6,672 nt of DNA from Candidatus Bathyarchaeota archaeon (GTDB lineage: Archaea; Thermoproteota; Bathyarchaeia; Bathyarchaeales; Bathycorpusculaceae), in assembly GCA_003601875.1 (NCBI GenBank), contig PIYF01000042.1, positions 1-6,672 on the forward strand. Direction: 5' to 3'. This document shows positions 1 through 6,084 of this stretch, in pieces (position 1 is the stretch's first letter; the number at the start of each line of letters is the position of its first letter). The notes beneath the pieces were generated by a model. That model ran no database searches. It saw only the letters and a list, made by a program, of their open reading frames with translations, and had not been told where the DNA came from. Both the position numbers and the translations under genes were made by a program.

Positions 1-767
1 GCAACGCATGTATGGGGATAAGTTATCCCTTCTTCAATAGCTGTTAAAGTGTTAGCTGTAGCTAAACCAAAGTCGTTATGACAGTGAATTGACAGAGGAA
101 CGTTTATTCCAAGATCGTTGAGGCCTTTTCTTATGTGGGTTATTAGGTAACGGGTTGATAATGGTCTTAAGAAACCTACAGTATCCACTATCACTAAACG
201 ATCTGCACCAGCCTTCACTGAAGCCTCAAAAATTTGTAGGATGTCTTGAATCGGCGTTCTTGTTGCGTCTTCCAGAACAAAATCTACTGTTACATCATGG
301 CTTTTCGTGTACTCTATGGTTTCTACTGTTTTCTTTAGAACTTCATCCTTACTCATTTTTAATTTATGCTGAAGGTTTAACTCGTTAAAAGGTGTAAAAA
401 TCCCTATCTCTCTTATTCCAGCATCTAAACACGCGTCAACCTCATTTTTTTCTATGTAGGCCGGAGCAGCTAAGCTTGCCTGTTCAAAAGTTTCGTTTGT
501 AATTCTTCTAACAGAATTTTTCTCCTCATCTGACATAGCAGGATAACCAACAGTTATTATTGATACCCCTATTTCATCCAACATTTTTGCCAGTTTAACC
601 CTTTCCACGTAAGTTAGGTATACGGATGGAATTTGCTCTCCTTCCCATATTGTTTCATCCCAAATGAAGACCCTTTTCGGAAGCCTTCTAGGTCTATTCT
701 TCCTTAAACGATTATAATTTACTATCAGCCCTTGAGCCTCAAGCCTTTTAAATATAGTTTTCCTCAT
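1..767 (-). CDS. LeuA/homocitrate synthase-like aldolase-type enzyme, divergent, partial (C-terminus beyond the left edge)
   Basis: Seen: an open frame of 255 codons from ATG at 767 running off the left edge. A TAG lies directly upstream of the ATG in frame, and GGAAAGTG (773-780) is a weak ribosome site. After a basic N-terminal extension of about 30 residues comes a TIM-barrel enzyme of the 2-isopropylmalate/homocitrate/citramalate synthase family. It has WDETIWEGEQ at 36-45, a retained EDATRTP segment, the DTVG motif, and the metal-binding HxH at His228 and His230 (IHCHND). The family condenses acetyl-CoA with a 2-oxoacid. Odd: the family signature is normally R(D/E)GEQ. Here Glu42 can replace Asp as metal ligand, as in homocitrate synthases, but the preceding catalytic Arg is Trp41. 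The usual EAGFP and SPIH segments read TVGYP and TPFN. Family members are about 370 to 520 residues long, so a third or more is missing. The substrate cannot be assigned, and the protein may be a paralogue with altered or no condensation activity. Confidence 0.85.
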   Translation of the reverse strand, partial: MRKTIFKRLEAQGLIVNYNRLRKNRPRRLPKRVFIWDETIWEGEQIPSVYLTYVERVKLAKMLDEIGVSIITVGYPAMSDEEKNSVRRITNETFEQASLAAPAYIEKNEVDACLDAGIREIGIFTPFNELNLQHKLKMSKDEVLKKTVETIEYTKSHDVTVDFVLEDATRTPIQDILQIFEASVKAGADRLVIVDTVGFLRPLSTRYLITHIRKGLNDLGINVPLSIHCHNDFGLATANTLTAIEEGITYPHTCV

Positions 768-894
768 CTAATACACTTTCCAAAGGAACAAATTTTTATT
801 AGCCCATTCCATCATATAAAATTTTAACAGTAAACGTTGTAAACGTTTAAAGCTAAAAGAGACTAAATTTTAACATAATATAATAGGTGGTTCT
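768..894. promoter_or_regulatory. Divergent intergenic promoter region
   Basis: This 127-bp AT-rich gap separates the leftward LeuA-like gene from the rightward nitroreductase. CATATAAAA at 813-821 is a plausible TATA box for the rightward gene, placing transcription start near 840-845. The same AT block read on the other strand (TTTATATG) could serve the leftward gene with a start near 790. The rightward gene has an AGGTGG ribosome site at 885-890, four bases before its ATG. The presence of a leader with a Shine-Dalgarno argues against leaderless initiation from the TAAATTTTA at 864-872. The assignment is inference from spacing. Confidence 0.5.
830..847. repeat. Two perfect tandem copies of GTAAACGTT, candidate operator
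   Basis: GTAAACGTT occurs at 830-838 and again at 839-847 with no gap. Each copy contains the palindrome AACGTT, and the second copy is part of a perfect 10-bp palindrome, TAAACGTTTA, at 840-849. The repeats sit 10 to 30 bp downstream of the TATA-like element at 813-821, over the predicted start of transcription of the nitroreductase gene. That is a position where a repressor would block initiation. No regulator gene is in the window, so the operator role is inference. Confidence 0.45.
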
Positions 895-1428
895 ATGGAC
901 TTATTTGAAGTTATCAAGAAAAGGAGAAGTATAAGAAGTTTTAAGCGTGAACCAGTGAAAAATGAAGATTTAAAACTTATATTAGAATCTGCAAGGCTTG
1001 CCCCTTCAGGACATAACAATCAACCATGGCGTTTCATAGTTGTTAGGGATTTAGAAACAAAGAAGAAATTATCTATAGCTTCATACAACCAACATTTTAT
1101 AGCTGATGCAGACGTTGTGGTTGTGGCTTTAGGGGAGACTGCAAGGTTTAAATCAAAAACATCCTCGACAAGGGTTCCCTATCTGCAAGATCCAATGATA
1201 GCTGTTGAACATATGGTTTTAGCTGCTGCAGCCCTTGGATATGGAACATGTTGGATAGGCGCCTTCAATGAAACAGAAGTTAAACAAATTTTGAAAATTC
1301 CAGAAAAATTCGTTGTCATCGCATTACTTCCAATAGGGGTTCCAGCTGAAAATCCCCCGCAGAGACCTAGAAAACCTTTTAATGAAATTTTTTATAAAGA
1401 ATCTTTCGGAATCCCATTAGAATTATAA
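895..1428 (+). CDS. Nitroreductase-family FMN oxidoreductase
   Basis: A complete 177-residue protein starting at ATG 895 with AGGTGG four bases upstream. The N-terminal RRSIR motif (10-14) is the FMN-phosphate contact typical of the family. It is followed by APSGHNNQPW (36-45), the second FMN and dimer-interface segment, by the glycine-rich GYGTCWIG (115-122), and by a C-terminal PIG-VP and RPRKP (157-161) arrangement. The length is typical of short archaeal and bacterial nitroreductases. These soluble homodimers use NAD(P)H to reduce quinones, flavins, nitro compounds or enoates, and the physiological substrate is usually unknown, as here. The closest downstream gene is an acyl-CoA pathway dehydrogenase 86 bp away behind its own promoter-like element, so co-transcription is possible but not required. 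Upstream tandem repeats suggest it is regulated. The fold assignment is sure; the substrate is not. Confidence 0.93.
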   Translation: MDLFEVIKKRRSIRSFKREPVKNEDLKLILESARLAPSGHNNQPWRFIVVRDLETKKKLSIASYNQHFIADADVVVVALGETARFKSKTSSTRVPYLQDPMIAVEHMVLAAAALGYGTCWIGAFNETEVKQILKIPEKFVVIALLPIGVPAENPPQRPRKPFNEIFYKESFGIPLEL

Positions 1429-1469
1429 TTCATCTTTTCGAATATTCAAAACTTCAATTAAGAATCAAC

Positions 1470-1510
1470 AAAATTATAAACAGTATTCGGTGAATTGAAA
1501 GAGGGGGGAT
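1470..1510 (+). promoter_or_regulatory. Candidate TATA box and ribosome site of the acyl-CoA gene pair
   Basis: AAATTATAAA at 1471-1480 lies about 35 bp before the ATG at 1515, which suits an archaeal promoter with a short leader. GAGGGGGGAT at 1501-1510 gives a strong purine-rich Shine-Dalgarno a few bases before the start codon. A separate promoter here would allow the dehydrogenase/hydratase pair to be expressed independently of the nitroreductase. No clear T-tract terminator is seen between 1429 and 1470. Confidence 0.45.
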
Positions 1511-1514
1511 AAAA

Positions 1515-2378
1515 ATGGTTGAGGTTAAAAAGATAGCTGTTTTAGGTGCTGGTTTAATGGGACACGGCATATGTCAAGTTGCAGCTCAAAGCGGCTTTGA
1601 AGTTAACTTAAGAGATATTGAACAGCGATTTCTGGATCATGGAATGCAGATGATAAGGAATAGTCTGCAAAAATTTCAGAGCAAGGGGAAATTGACAGAG
1701 GAGCAGGTTAATGAAACTTTAAGTAGAATTCATCCAACGTTAAACTTAAAGGATGCAGTTTCAGATGTAGACTTGGTCATTGAAGCAGTTCCAGAAAATG
1801 TTGAGTTAAAAAAAGCAACCTTCAAAGAGGTTGACTCATACGCGTCATCTCACACCATAATCGCTTCAAACACTTCTTCAATAAGTATAACGGAGCTCGG
1901 TTCAGCTACAAATCGTCCTGAAAAAGTTTGTGGAATGCACTTCTTTAATCCACCGCAACTCATGAATCTTGTTGAAGTGGTGAGGGGAACTAAAACTTCA
2001 GATGAGACTATACAAACAGTTTTAGATGTTGCCCATAAAATGGGTAAAGAAACGGTTCTTGTGAAAAAAGATTCGCCAGGTTTCATTGTAAACAGGATAT
2101 TAATTCCAGCTTTAAACGAAGCTGTTGCTTTATACTGGGGAGGAGTTGCAGACGCTGAAGATATAGATAAAGCTGTAAAATTAGGGTTAAACTGGCCGAT
2201 GGGACCATTAAAACTTATAGACTATATCGGAGCAGACACAGTTCTTGCAATTTCAGAAGTTTTAACAAGGGAGCTTGACCCAAAATTTTATCCATGTCCA
2301 GGATTGAAACAAATGGTTAAAGCTAAACTTTTAGGGAGAAAAACTGGGAAAGGATTCTATGATTGGACTGGAAAGTGA
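1515..2378 (+). CDS. hbd: 3-hydroxyacyl-CoA (3-hydroxybutyryl-CoA) dehydrogenase
   Basis: A complete 287-residue protein, the usual length of single-function short-chain enzymes (about 280). The N-terminal Rossmann fold carries GAGLMG (11-16), with Asp34 at the end of the second strand, which favours NAD over NADP. The catalytic dyad is visible as His142 in MHFFNPP and Glu154 in NLVEVVRG, twelve residues apart as in known enzymes, and Asn193 in the NRIL segment matches a conserved active-site Asn. The C-terminal helical dimerisation domain ends with the typical LLGRKTGKGFYDW. It oxidises (S)-3-hydroxyacyl-CoA to 3-ketoacyl-CoA or runs in reverse. The enoyl-CoA hydratase follows 6 bp later in the same frame, so the two catalyse consecutive steps. 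The direction, beta-oxidation or reductive synthesis, cannot be read from the sequence. Confidence 0.95.
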   Translation: MVEVKKIAVLGAGLMGHGICQVAAQSGFEVNLRDIEQRFLDHGMQMIRNSLQKFQSKGKLTEEQVNETLSRIHPTLNLKDAVSDVDLVIEAVPENVELKKATFKEVDSYASSHTIIASNTSSISITELGSATNRPEKVCGMHFFNPPQLMNLVEVVRGTKTSDETIQTVLDVAHKMGKETVLVKKDSPGFIVNRILIPALNEAVALYWGGVADAEDIDKAVKLGLNWPMGPLKLIDYIGADTVLAISEVLTRELDPKFYPCPGLKQMVKAKLLGRKTGKGFYDWTGK

Positions 2379-2384
2379 AAATCA

Positions 2385-3167
2385 ATGCAGTTTAAATATG
2401 TAATTTATGAGAAGAACGATGGAGTAGCAACCATAACATTAAACAGACCTGAAGCCCTAAACGCTTTCAATGACGAAGTCGTCAACGAAGTTTTGCAAGC
2501 GTTAGAGGACGCTGAAAAGGATGAAAATATACGCGTTGTGGTTTTAACAGGTGCAGGAGAGAAAGCTTTCTCAGCAGGTGCAGACATAAAGACAATGAAA
2601 GGTTTCAATGCTTTAAAAGCTAGGGAACTCTCCCTTCTAGGTGAAAAACTTTGCAGCGCTATTGAAAAATTGGAGAAGCCAGTTATAGCTGCAATAAACG
2701 GTTACGCTTTAGGAGGAGGATTAGAAGTTGCCATGGCATGCGACCTACGGCTAGCTTCAGAAAAAGCCAAGATGGGACAAACAGAAATAAACATAGGTTT
2801 AATTCCAGGATGGGGTGGAACTCAAAGGCTTACAAGACTTATTGGAAAAACAAAAGCCAAAGAACTAATTTTCACCGGGAAAATTATAGATGCAAAAACA
2901 GCCGAACAAATTGGACTGGTTAACATGGTTATCCCAGCTGAACAGTTCAGGGAAACTGTGCAAAAATTTGCAAGAGAACTTGCATCAAAGGCTCCAATTG
3001 CACTTAAAATAGCTAAGGCTCTAATCAATAAGGGTGCAGACATGAGTTTAGACGCCGCCATTGCTTTGGAAAGAGAAGGATTCGGAGTTATAGGCTCAAC
3101 TGAAGACCTGCAAGAGGGAGTCACAGCTTTCATAGAGAAAAGAAAACCGGTGTTTAAAGGCAAATAA
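2385..3167 (+). CDS. Enoyl-CoA hydratase (crotonase family)
   Basis: A complete 260-residue crotonase, standard length. The oxyanion-hole segments are AFSAGADIK (61-69) and ALGGG (108-112). Both catalytic glutamates are present: Glu114 in GGGLEVAMACD and Glu134 in GQTEINIG, twenty residues apart like the two glutamates of rat mitochondrial hydratase. It should therefore be a true hydratase (trans-2-enoyl-CoA to (S)-3-hydroxyacyl-CoA) and not an isomerase or other crotonase variant. PGWGGTQRL (141-149) is also typical. The ATG at 2385 is six bases past the stop of the dehydrogenase, with GGAAAGTG at 2370-2377 as a weak ribosome site, so translational coupling is likely. In several archaea these two activities form one fused protein in this same order. 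Short-chain substrates such as crotonyl-CoA are likely but inferred. Confidence 0.94.
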   Translation: MQFKYVIYEKNDGVATITLNRPEALNAFNDEVVNEVLQALEDAEKDENIRVVVLTGAGEKAFSAGADIKTMKGFNALKARELSLLGEKLCSAIEKLEKPVIAAINGYALGGGLEVAMACDLRLASEKAKMGQTEINIGLIPGWGGTQRLTRLIGKTKAKELIFTGKIIDAKTAEQIGLVNMVIPAEQFRETVQKFARELASKAPIALKIAKALINKGADMSLDAAIALEREGFGVIGSTEDLQEGVTAFIEKRKPVFKGK

Positions 3168-3187
3168 CCTTATTTTTATTTTTTCTC
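3168..3187 (+). terminator. Oligo-T terminator after the hydratase gene
   Basis: Directly after the TAA of the hydratase, 13 of the 15 bases at 3170-3184 are T, in runs of two, five and six. Archaeal RNA polymerase terminates on such intrinsic T-tracts without needing a hairpin. It separates the acyl-CoA pair from iorAB, which has its own promoter-like element just downstream. Confidence 0.55.
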
Positions 3188-3190
3188 ACC

Positions 3191-3242
3191 AAAAATTATA
3201 TGTCTAACGGTAAATGAAAAGAAACTTCTTAATGTAGGGAGG
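3191..3242 (+). promoter_or_regulatory. Candidate iorAB promoter and ribosome site that fixes the TTG start
   Basis: AAAAATTATATG at 3191-3202 is a TATA-like element that would place transcription start near 3220-3227. GGGAGG at 3237-3242 is a strong Shine-Dalgarno with a 7-base spacer to TTG at 3250. The first in-frame ATG (3265) would be 22 bases away, too far. The ribosome site therefore supports the TTG start. Confidence 0.6.
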
Positions 3243-3249
3243 AAAATTA

Positions 3250-5145
3250 TTGTCAAAAACCCACATGTTGTTAAGGAATGAACCGGGAGAACGTTTCCTC
3301 TTATTGGGCAACGAAGCAATCGCTAGAGGCGCCCTCGAAGCAGGTGTTGGCATTGTTACAACTTATCCAGGTACGCCAGCATCAGAAATTGGAGATTCGC
3401 TGGCTGCAGTTGCAAGTGAAGCTGGTTTATACATGGAATATTCCACAAATGAGATGGTTGCAGTTGAAGTTGCTGCAGGAGCTGCAAACTGCGGGGTAAG
3501 AGCCTTAACAGCCATGAAGCATGTTGGTTTAAATGTTGCTGCAGACGCTTTTATGACTTTAGCTTACACAGGGGTTAAAGGCGGTTATGTACTGGTTTCA
3601 GCTGACGACCCGAACTGTTACAGTTCCCAAAACGAGCAGGATAACCGCCTTTACGCTTTATTTTCAAAAGTGCCATGTTTGGAGCCTTCAAATTCTCAAG
3701 AAGCAAAAGACATGACTGTTTCAGCTTTTCAGCTTTCAGAAAAACTTGAACTTCCAGTTCTATTGAGAACAACAACTCGTGTAAGCCATACACGTGGACC
3801 AGTAATTTATGGTAAACTTGTAAAACCAAAATTGAAAGGCGAATTTTTAAGGGAGCCAAACCGTTTAGTGATGGTTCCAGCTAACGCTAGAAAAATGCAC
3901 ATAAAACTTTTAGATAAAATAGAGAAAGCTGAAAGGATAAGTGAGGAATCCCCATACAATTTTATCGCTCGTAAGGGAAATGGAGAAATTGGAATAATAT
4001 CTTCAAGTTCAGCCTATAATTACGCTGTTGAAGCATCAGAAATCCTAGGTTTAAACGCTGAAATACTTAAGCTTGGCATGACTCATCCGGTTCCACAAAA
4101 AATGATTAGAGAATTTTTAGAAAAACATGAAAAAGTTGTGATAGTTGAAGAACTTGAACCATATTTAGAACTTCAAGTGAGAACAATAGCTGAAGAATAT
4201 GAGTTGGATGTAGCGGTCTATGGGAAAATGTACGGGAAGTATTTCCCGAGAAATGGTGAATTATCTACAAGGCTCACCCTAACTGGTTTAGCGGAAATAA
4301 CTGGAAAAAAATCTCCGATAAACTTTAAGGAGATAGATGAAAAGTATGCGGAAGCAGCGGAAAACCTTCCATCAAGACCGCCAATACTTTGTCCAGGCTG
4401 CCCCCACAGAGCATCAACATACGTCATAAAGAAGGTAACTGGAGGAAAAGCTGTTTACCCAACGGATATAGGCTGTTACGCTCTTGGTTTCATGCCCCCG
4501 TTAAAAATTGGTGACTTAGTAATCTGTATGGGTTCAAGTGTAAGTATGGCTCAGGGTATAAGGAAGGCAACAGATAAGGATGTTGTTGCAATAATAGGGG
4601 ATTCAACATTCTTTCACGCTGCAATTCCAGGATTAATAAACGCTGTTTACAACAACCATAAAATTACACTTGCGGTTATGGATAACTTAACAACAGCGAT
4701 GACTGGACATCAACCGCATCCAGGAACGGGAATAACAGGGATGAAAGAAAAAGCGGAGAAAGTTCTTGTAGAAAAGGTTGCTGAGGGATGCGGAGTCAAA
4801 TATGTAAAAGTTGTTAATCCATTCAAAATAGATGAAGCTTCAAGAATTTTAAAAGAGGCAATCCAATATCCAGGTCCATCAGTTGTTGTTTTCAGAGCAC
4901 CATGCGCCTTAATGGTGACAAATGAAAAAATAAGGAAGGGGATAAAGATTAAACCTTGCAAGCTGACAGATAAATGCACAAATTGTATGGCTTGCATTGA
5001 ACTGTTAGGCTGTCCAGCTCTAATAATTGATAGGGGTAAGGTTAAAATAGATGAAAACTTGTGTGTAGGATGTGGATTATGCTCATCAATATGTCCATAT
5101 AAGGCTATTGAATGCGGTGAAACTTTTCAGGAGGTTTCTGAATGA
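3250..5145 (+). CDS. iorA: Indolepyruvate:ferredoxin oxidoreductase, alpha subunit
   Basis: A complete 631-residue protein, normal IorA length, starting at TTG (see the ribosome site at 3237-3242). With IorB it oxidatively decarboxylates indolepyruvate, phenylpyruvate and related aryl-pyruvates to the aryl-acetyl-CoA, reducing ferredoxin, in aromatic amino-acid fermentation in the cytoplasm. Order of parts: a pyrimidine-binding domain with GNEAIARGALEAG and TYPGTPASEIGDS in the first 60 residues; a linker domain; a TPP/Mg domain starting at CPGCPHR (381-387), with GDSTFFH (450-456), NN (468-469) and the IorA-characteristic TAMTGHQPHPGTG (482-494); and a C-terminal two-cluster ferredoxin domain with Cys576, 579, 582, 588 and Cys605, 608, 611, 615. 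All eight cluster ligands are present, so two [4Fe-4S] centres are expected. iorB overlaps the stop codon by four bases. The assignment is very secure; substrate breadth is inferred from the family. Confidence 0.97.
   Translation: MSKTHMLLRNEPGERFLLLGNEAIARGALEAGVGIVTTYPGTPASEIGDSLAAVASEAGLYMEYSTNEMVAVEVAAGAANCGVRALTAMKHVGLNVAADAFMTLAYTGVKGGYVLVSADDPNCYSSQNEQDNRLYALFSKVPCLEPSNSQEAKDMTVSAFQLSEKLELPVLLRTTTRVSHTRGPVIYGKLVKPKLKGEFLREPNRLVMVPANARKMHIKLLDKIEKAERISEESPYNFIARKGNGEIGIISSSSAYNYAVEASEILGLNAEILKLGMTHPVPQKMIREFLEKHEKVVIVEELEPYLELQVRTIAEEYELDVAVYGKMYGKYFPRNGELSTRLTLTGLAEITGKKSPINFKEIDEKYAEAAENLPSRPPILCPGCPHRASTYVIKKVTGGKAVYPTDIGCYALGFMPPLKIGDLVICMGSSVSMAQGIRKATDKDVVAIIGDSTFFHAAIPGLINAVYNNHKITLAVMDNLTTAMTGHQPHPGTGITGMKEKAEKVLVEKVAEGCGVKYVKVVNPFKIDEASRILKEAIQYPGPSVVVFRAPCALMVTNEKIRKGIKIKPCKLTDKCTNCMACIELLGCPALIIDRGKVKIDENLCVGCGLCSSICPYKAIECGETFQEVSE
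5129..5134 (+). promoter_or_regulatory. iorB ribosome binding site inside the end of iorA
   Basis: AGGAGG lies within the last codons of iorA, seven bases before the iorB ATG at 5142. It is a full match to the archaeal anti-Shine-Dalgarno core and would allow strong re-initiation at the ATGA overlap, helping keep the two subunits equimolar. Confidence 0.75.
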
Positions 5146-5750
5146 AAGAGTTCAACATAGTTTTAGCTGGAGTTGGAGGACAAGGAATACTTTTTGCATC
5201 CAGAATTCTTGGAACAGCATCAATTAAAGAAGGATTAAATGTTCGAGTAAGCGAAATTCACGGAATGGCTCAACGCGGCGGAGCCGTCATATCAAATGTT
5301 AGAATTGGAGAGAATGTCTTTGCACCAACAGTTCTTGATGGGCGAGCTGACATACTTTTAGGGTTTGAACCATTAGAAACAATTAGAAACTTAAAGTTTA
5401 CATCTGAAAAAACTTTCATTTTAATGAACGACGAAGCTGTTCCACCTCCAGAACTGGCTAGGACGCAAAGAGAATATCCAAGTTTAGATGAGATAATTAA
5501 GAAAATCCGTAGATTCACAGAGAAAATAGTTATCATTAAAGCTGCTGACCTAGCGTTAAAAGCAGGCAACATTTTAACAAGAAACGTTGTTATGATAGGG
5601 GCTTTGGCAGCTACGGAGTTGTTGCCGGTTAAAACTGAAAGTTTAAGAGAAGCGGTGATGGAGCTTGTCCCAGAAAAATATTTAGACATGAACTTAAAGG
5701 CTTTTGATTCAGGCTATAACTTCGTTAAAGAACGAAAAGTTAAGGTTTAG
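5142..5750 (+). CDS. iorB: Indolepyruvate:ferredoxin oxidoreductase, beta subunit
   Basis: A complete 202-residue protein, the normal length for IorB, a stand-alone version of the gamma domain found in pyruvate:ferredoxin oxidoreductases. Visible motifs are LAGVGGQGI (8-16) near the N-terminus and SEIHGMAQRGG (37-47), both hallmarks of the subunit, followed by an alpha/beta domain. It pairs with IorA to complete the enzyme. The start is fixed by the AGGAGG inside iorA and the ATGA overlap. The C-terminus KERKVKV ends at TAG 5748-5750, inside an inverted repeat shared with the convergent gene, and overlaps that gene by 11 bp. Neither the motifs nor the length suggest anything unusual about function. 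Confidence 0.96.
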   Translation: MKEFNIVLAGVGGQGILFASRILGTASIKEGLNVRVSEIHGMAQRGGAVISNVRIGENVFAPTVLDGRADILLGFEPLETIRNLKFTSEKTFILMNDEAVPPPELARTQREYPSLDEIIKKIRRFTEKIVIIKAADLALKAGNILTRNVVMIGALAATELLPVKTESLREAVMELVPEKYLDMNLKAFDSGYNFVKERKVKV

Positions 5751-5763
5751 CCTTTTCGTTTTT
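5731..5763. terminator. Inverted repeat with T-run at the convergent gene ends, candidate bidirectional terminator
   Basis: AACGAAAAG (5731-5739) and CTTTTCGTT (5752-5760) are perfect 9-bp inverted arms around a 12-base loop, followed by a run of five T (5759-5763). The stop codons of both convergent genes lie in the loop region (TAA of the minus-strand gene at 5740-5742, TAG of iorB at 5748-5750). The hairpin could stop transcription or stabilise mRNA ends from both sides. Archaeal termination relies more on T-runs than on hairpins, so the function is inferred. Confidence 0.5.
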
Positions 5764-6081
5764 CTGAATGGCTGCCAGTAAGCTTCTAAATATTTTTACA
5801 TCGGAAACATTTACAAGTGGAATTTGAACTCCTCTTTCAATTTCGTATGTTTTAACATATTTTGGAAATTCAGCATAACAAACGTGACTTATTGGGAATT
5901 CCTTATTTTTTAATTCGTACTCAAAGGATTTTTCATAAACCTCTAAGCATAAAACATAACCATCTATCCAATATAATCTATTCACTCCGTAGGTTACAGC
6001 ACACCAGGCGAGATTTTGTATTGAACGTTTATCTAAACCGAGAACCTTAATTTTCGGAGTTGGAGCTATTTCAACATCCAT
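5740..6081 (-). CDS. Unrecognised 113-residue protein, second gene of the XPF operon
   Basis: I do not recognise this protein. It starts at ATG 6081, three bases after the TGA of the XPF-type nuclease and in the same frame as it, with AAGGGATGAG around that stop as a possible ribosome site. No signal peptide or membrane segment is apparent. It looks like a small, soluble alpha/beta protein rich in aromatic residues (LAWCAV, NRLYWIDGYV, the KYVKTYEIERGV region), with Cys at 27, 45 and 68 not arranged as a metal site, a likely C-terminal helix (SDVKIFRSLLAAIQ) and a lysine-rich tail. Tight coupling to the nuclease suggests a role with it, for example as a binding partner or DNA-repair accessory, but that is guilt by association. 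Its 3' end overlaps iorB by 11 bp. Coding is supported by plausible composition, operon spacing and the absence of any gene on the other strand. Confidence 0.75.
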   Translation of the reverse strand: MDVEIAPTPKIKVLGLDKRSIQNLAWCAVTYGVNRLYWIDGYVLCLEVYEKSFEYELKNKEFPISHVCYAEFPKYVKTYEIERGVQIPLVNVSDVKIFRSLLAAIQKNEKAKP

Positions 6082-6084
6082 TTC

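Noticed and set aside
155..388. Plus-strand 77-residue open frame
   Set aside because: It is antisense to the LeuA-like gene, whose motifs are clear on the minus strand. The frame has low-complexity Leu/Phe-rich composition and no ribosome site.
1436..1451. Imperfect palindrome TTTCGAATATTCAAAA after the nitroreductase gene
   Set aside because: Only an 8-bp perfect core (GAATATTC) in AT-rich DNA, with one mismatched pair outside it. It is not followed by a T-run, is not repeated elsewhere in the window, and is easily due to chance.
2822..3163. Minus-strand 113-residue open frame inside the hydratase gene
   Set aside because: It is antisense to a gene with intact catalytic residues, and its Ser/Ala-rich composition is that of a reverse-frame shadow.
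4975..5097. Irregular spacing of the first cluster in IorA (five residues between third and fourth Cys instead of three)
   Set aside because: To my knowledge this longer spacing is common in the first ferredoxin motif of IorA proteins, so it is not a novelty, and all eight cysteines are present.
5270..5689. Minus-strand 139-residue open frame inside iorB
   Set aside because: It is the complementary shadow of iorB, has no recognisable motif, and lacks an upstream ribosome site. The plus-strand frame carries the IorB signatures.
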